From DATGIQ01 sp035295665 (GTDB lineage Bacteria > Planctomycetota > Planctomycetia > Gemmatales > Gemmataceae): DNA of 30,926 nt. The notes below the pieces were generated by a model, which did no database searches, was not told where the DNA came from, and saw only the letters and a list, made by a program, of their open reading frames with translations. This document shows, one piece after another, positions 27,233-30,926 of the stretch; position 1 is the stretch's first letter; each line of letters starts with the position of its first letter. The stretch is taken from the NCBI GenBank assembly GCA_035295665.1, contig DATGIQ010000128.1, forward strand, positions 1 through 30,926. The letters run 5' to 3'. Both the position numbers and the translations under genes were made by a program.

Positions 27233-27261
27233 ATTGTAAGGCCCCACAATCACACCGTCAA
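27233..27261 (-). promoter_or_regulatory. Sigma70-type promoter for cysE leader
   Basis: On the minus strand TTGACG (27256-27261), a 17-base spacer and TACAAT (27233-27238); each hexamer matches 5 of 6 consensus positions. Transcription would start near 27226 and read through the leader ORF into cysE, giving a leader of about 306 bases. Confidence 0.55.
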
Positions 27262-27279
27262 CGCAACCCTTCCATTCTT

Positions 27280-27330
27280 CGGCCGGGCACAATCGGCAGA
27301 TTCAGGAAATCCGGTGGGAGTGCCTGGCCG
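27280..27330. repeat. 11-pair inverted repeat
   Basis: CGGCCGGGCAC (27280-27290) and GTGCCTGGCCG (27320-27330) are complementary with one G-U pair. The 29-base loop contains a small GATT/AATC helix. It sits 19 bases upstream of the cysE promoter -35, so it could be an operator or a stable RNA hairpin. No U-tract on either strand. Confidence 0.4.
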
Positions 27331-27392
27331 ATGACCGGAAAAGACTTCCTTGTGCGAGATGTCGTCAGCTGCGCGCGCCAGGGCTGGGCGTT

Positions 27393-27407
27393 GCTCAGGC
27401 TCTGAGC
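27393..27407. promoter_or_regulatory. Palindrome, candidate enhancer-binding-protein site 1
   Basis: GCTCAG, GCT, CTGAGC: perfect 6-base arms around 3 bases. A near copy (GCTCAA, GCT, CTGTGC) is at 27569-27583. The first lies about 138 bases upstream of the sigma54-type element at 27537, a usual distance for an upstream activator site. The second would cover the predicted start of transcription. Confidence 0.35.
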
Positions 27408-27536
27408 GGATTTCGCCTGCGTCATGGGCGAGCGAAGAAGAGCAGCAAAATCGATAGAAAAACAGATGCTACCTGAAGTGCTGTTGCCTGTTGGAGTTGG
27501 GACAGGATTTCTGGGAATTATCTCGCCGTGCCGAAT

Positions 27537-27552
27537 TGGCCCGGAATTTGCT
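27537..27552 (+). promoter_or_regulatory. Sigma54-type (-24/-12) promoter element
   Basis: TGGCCCG, four bases, TTGCT. It matches the consensus TGGCACG-N4-TTGCW except for one position, and the GG and GC doublets have the required spacing. Transcription would begin near 27563, immediately in front of the structured region. Confidence 0.5.
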
Positions 27553-27562
27553 TCCTACACTG

Positions 27563-27748
27563 CGAATTGCTCAAGCTCTGTGCGATACGAGATGCGGAGC
27601 CGGGAAGAATGCGGAGTTCGCAGACTTCCCGCAAGCTTGCTCCCGGTTCGGCCTCTCGGCGTTCCCCATCAGAAGGGTGATGGGGTTTCAGCCGTCCGGT
27701 CCGCGTTGGCCATGGGAGAGGTGGTACAGCGGGCGGGGCGGCTTTTTT
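27563..27748 (+). ncRNA. Candidate structured small RNA, about 185 nt
   Basis: Between the sigma54-type element and an intrinsic terminator lie successive hairpins. The first is CGGGAAG (27601-27607) / CTTCCCG (27625-27631) with inner TGCG/CGCA; next comes the palindrome GCAAGCTTGC (27631-27640), then CCCCATCA (27664-27671) / TGATGGGG (27678-27685), and finally the terminator. The length resembles 6S RNA, but I do not see the typical central bubble or closing stem, so it is not assigned to a known family. Reading frames across it do not look coding. It may instead be the leader of the downstream SecA-like gene with a terminator in it. Confidence 0.45.
27690..27748 (+). terminator. Intrinsic terminator
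   Basis: AGCCGTCCGGTCCGC (27690-27704) pairs with GCGGGCGGGGCGGCT (27729-27743) over 15 positions with two G-U pairs and one mismatch. Six consecutive T bases (27743-27748) follow directly. This is the best intrinsic terminator in the window, and no gene on this strand ends just upstream. Confidence 0.65.
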
Positions 27749-27882
27749 ATTGTATGAGGTTTCCGGTTCGTAAGTCGGATTTCGAGCTCTGGCTCCCAGG
27801 TCGTGTTGGCAATTTCTCGCAAAATTACCTTCGATCCAGCCGTCAATTATGGTAGGCTAGATAAGGTCGAATTTCTTCCGCG

Positions 27883-29973
<2,091 letters not shown>

Positions 29974-30014
29974 TCTGTCGTCCGTGGTCCGGAGCAAAAA
30001 ATGCAAACGAACAG

Positions 30015-30055
30015 CGGCGGAAAGACCAGAACGTCTCTCCGCCGACTGTGTTTTC
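30015..30055. terminator. Bidirectional terminator between SecA-like gene and htrA
   Basis: CGGCGGA (30015-30021) / TCCGCCG (30038-30044). On the plus strand it is followed by TGTTTTCTT. On the minus strand the run AAAAAA at 29996-30001 supplies a U-tract. It lies in the 92-base gap between convergent stops. Confidence 0.6.
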
Positions 30056-30065
30056 TTGCTACGGA

Positions 30066-30926
30066 TTACGGTCGATGCACCGGCGTCAATTTCAAATCCA
30101 CCGTGAGTTCCTTGCCTTGGCGGAGGAGCGTCAGCCGGATCTGTTCGCCCGGCTTATGGTCCCATAAGGCACGTTCCACGTCAAAACGAGTTGTGATCAG
30201 CTGCTCGGCCATGCGGACGATCTGATCGCCGCGCTGCAACCCGGAGACCGCAGCCGGCGTCTGCTGCGACACGGCATCGACCACGACCCGCTGACGTTGT
30301 CGGGCTTCAGGAACGATGCTTTCCGAGCAAATCAGGCCGTGCTCAATTCCTGCCATCTTGACGGCGCTCAGCTGACGGCTCAGGACTTGTTTCACCGTAT
30401 CGATATTGATGGCGAAGGCGATTCCCTGGGCGCCTTCCCGCAGGGCCACGTTGATGCCAATGAGCTCGCCGTTAATGTTGAGCAGCGGTCCGCCCGAGTT
30501 GCCGGGATTGATGCTGGCATCGGTCTGGATCAAATTGGTCAGCTCTTCACCGGTGGGCAGGGAGATTTTGCGGCCGAGGGCACTGATGATGCCAGTGGAG
30601 ACGGTATGGGAATAGCCAAACGGGTGCCCGACCGCGATGACGGTTTCCCCGACCATCAAATCGCTGCCCGGTCCCAGCGCCAGGGCATGCAGGCGTTTAC
30701 CACCCTGGACATGCAAAATTGCCAAATCGCACTGCGGCTCCTCCGCCGCGATCCCGGCCGGTAGTTCCGTGCCATCTTCCAGGCAAACGCTGATGGAAGA
30801 CGCTCCGGTGATTACGTGGCGGTTGCTGACGATGTACCCGTGCTCGTCGACGATGACTCCCGTGCCGACGCTTTTCTCTGCCCGGCCCCAATTGCCTTTC
30901 TTCTCGACTTTGATGCTGACGATGCC
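30066..30926 (-). CDS. HtrA/DegP-type serine protease, 5' part outside window
   Basis: 287 codons open from base 30926 to the stop at 30066; the start is beyond the right edge. A shorter start at 30725 would delete the catalytic His, so it is rejected. Trypsin-like triad: His in IVSNRHVITGA, Asp in CDLAILHV, and Ser in GNSGGPLLNINGELIGINVAL. One PDZ domain follows (ESIVPEARQRQRVVVDAVSQ, SGLQRGDQIVRM, LLRQGKELTVDLKL). It acts as an envelope or periplasmic quality-control protease. There is a single PDZ domain at the end, as in DegS and many planctomycete HtrA proteins. Membrane anchor or signal peptide cannot be checked. Confidence 0.92.
   Translation of the reverse strand, partial: GIVSIKVEKKGNWGRAEKSVGTGVIVDEHGYIVSNRHVITGASSISVCLEDGTELPAGIAAEEPQCDLAILHVQGGKRLHALALGPGSDLMVGETVIAVGHPFGYSHTVSTGIISALGRKISLPTGEELTNLIQTDASINPGNSGGPLLNINGELIGINVALREGAQGIAFAINIDTVKQVLSRQLSAVKMAGIEHGLICSESIVPEARQRQRVVVDAVSQQTPAAVSGLQRGDQIVRMAEQLITTRFDVERALWDHKPGEQIRLTLLRQGKELTVDLKLTPVHRP

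Larger units (their letters stand above)
26921..27882. other. 962-base regulatory intergenic region
   Basis: No protein gene of normal length is convincing here; open frames at 27424-27855 and 27491-27757 look random in composition. From right to left on the minus strand it holds the cysE promoter, the Cys leader peptide, alternative hairpins, and a TGCTGG/CCAGCA hairpin (26939-26959) just before the cysE ribosome site. On the plus strand it holds an 11-pair stem-loop (27280-27330), a palindrome copy pair, a sigma54-type promoter, a chain of stem-loops and a terminator, and the unclear promoter region of the SecA-like gene (27750-27882). Confidence 0.6.

Noticed and set aside
26921..27261. 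T-box or a SAM-type riboswitch in the cysE leader
   Set aside because: No T-box sequence and no SAM-riboswitch core are visible. The Cys-codon leader explains the layout better.
27563..27748. Assignment of the structured RNA to 6S RNA
   Set aside because: Length fits, but I could not find a closing stem joining the two ends or a central bubble, so no family name is given.
27424..27855. Open frames of 143 and 88 codons before the SecA-like gene
   Set aside because: Both have a random composition and run through the predicted stem-loops and terminator. They start without a ribosome site and resemble no family.
30066..30725. HtrA gene starting at 30725
   Set aside because: The open frame continues to the window edge, and the catalytic His motif lies upstream of 30725, so the gene is truncated by the window.

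Overview
This GC-rich window looks like a chromosomal segment of a planctomycete, probably Gemmata-like. The assignment is inferred from four things: a secreted protein with the LExRxLLS N-terminal motif typical of the phylum followed by SdrD/Cna-B-like repeats, a DUF1080 (3-keto-disaccharide hydrolase) lipid-free secreted protein, a TatC with a large extra loop, and the tRNA lacking an encoded CCA. Most genes are housekeeping or envelope genes. There is no prophage, IS element or CRISPR array.

Layout. 1-2187 (-): 3'-truncated secreted glycoside-hydrolase-like protein. 2510-5647 (+): LExRxLLS / choice-of-anchor / SdrD-B / DUF4214 surface protein. 6026-9427 (+): SWIM-SNF2 helicase. 9659-11253 (-): tatA, tRNA-Val(CAC), tatC. 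11707-14554 (+): DUF1080 protein, GH15 glucoamylase/trehalase-like enzyme, a small ORF. 14718-19478 (+): RND efflux adaptor and pump. 19507-21183 (-): long-chain acyl-CoA synthetase, convergent with the pump. 21387-25429 (+): a two-TM protein, selB, a one-TM protein and selA, arranged as one probable selenocysteine operon. 25667-25870 (+): a 67-residue duplicated zinc ribbon. 25976-26920 (-): serine O-acetyltransferase (cysE/epsC). 26921-27882: a 960-base gap rich in regulatory structure. 27883-29973 (+): a short SecA-like ATPase. 30066-30926 (-): HtrA-type protease with its 5' part missing.

The most interesting stretch is the gap between cysE and the SecA-like gene. On the minus strand a good sigma70-type promoter (TTGACG, 17 bases, TACAAT) precedes a 25-codon ORF with a Shine-Dalgarno sequence. 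That ORF carries three Cys codons (Cys-Cys-Gly-Cys) and ends inside a set of mutually exclusive hairpins, about 190 bases upstream of cysE. This is the architecture of a cysteine-sensing leader-peptide attenuator in front of the committed enzyme of cysteine synthesis. On the plus strand of the same gap a sigma54-type element is followed by about 185 bases of consecutive stem-loops and a strong U-tract terminator, which looks like an unannotated small RNA.

Functionally the window combines protein export and quality control (Tat, SecA-like, HtrA), envelope and efflux (RND, surface protein), selenocysteine insertion (SelA, SelB), sulfur amino-acid synthesis (CysE) and carbohydrate degradation (GH-like protein, DUF1080, GH15). 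All functional names come from reading motifs in the translations. No database search was run.
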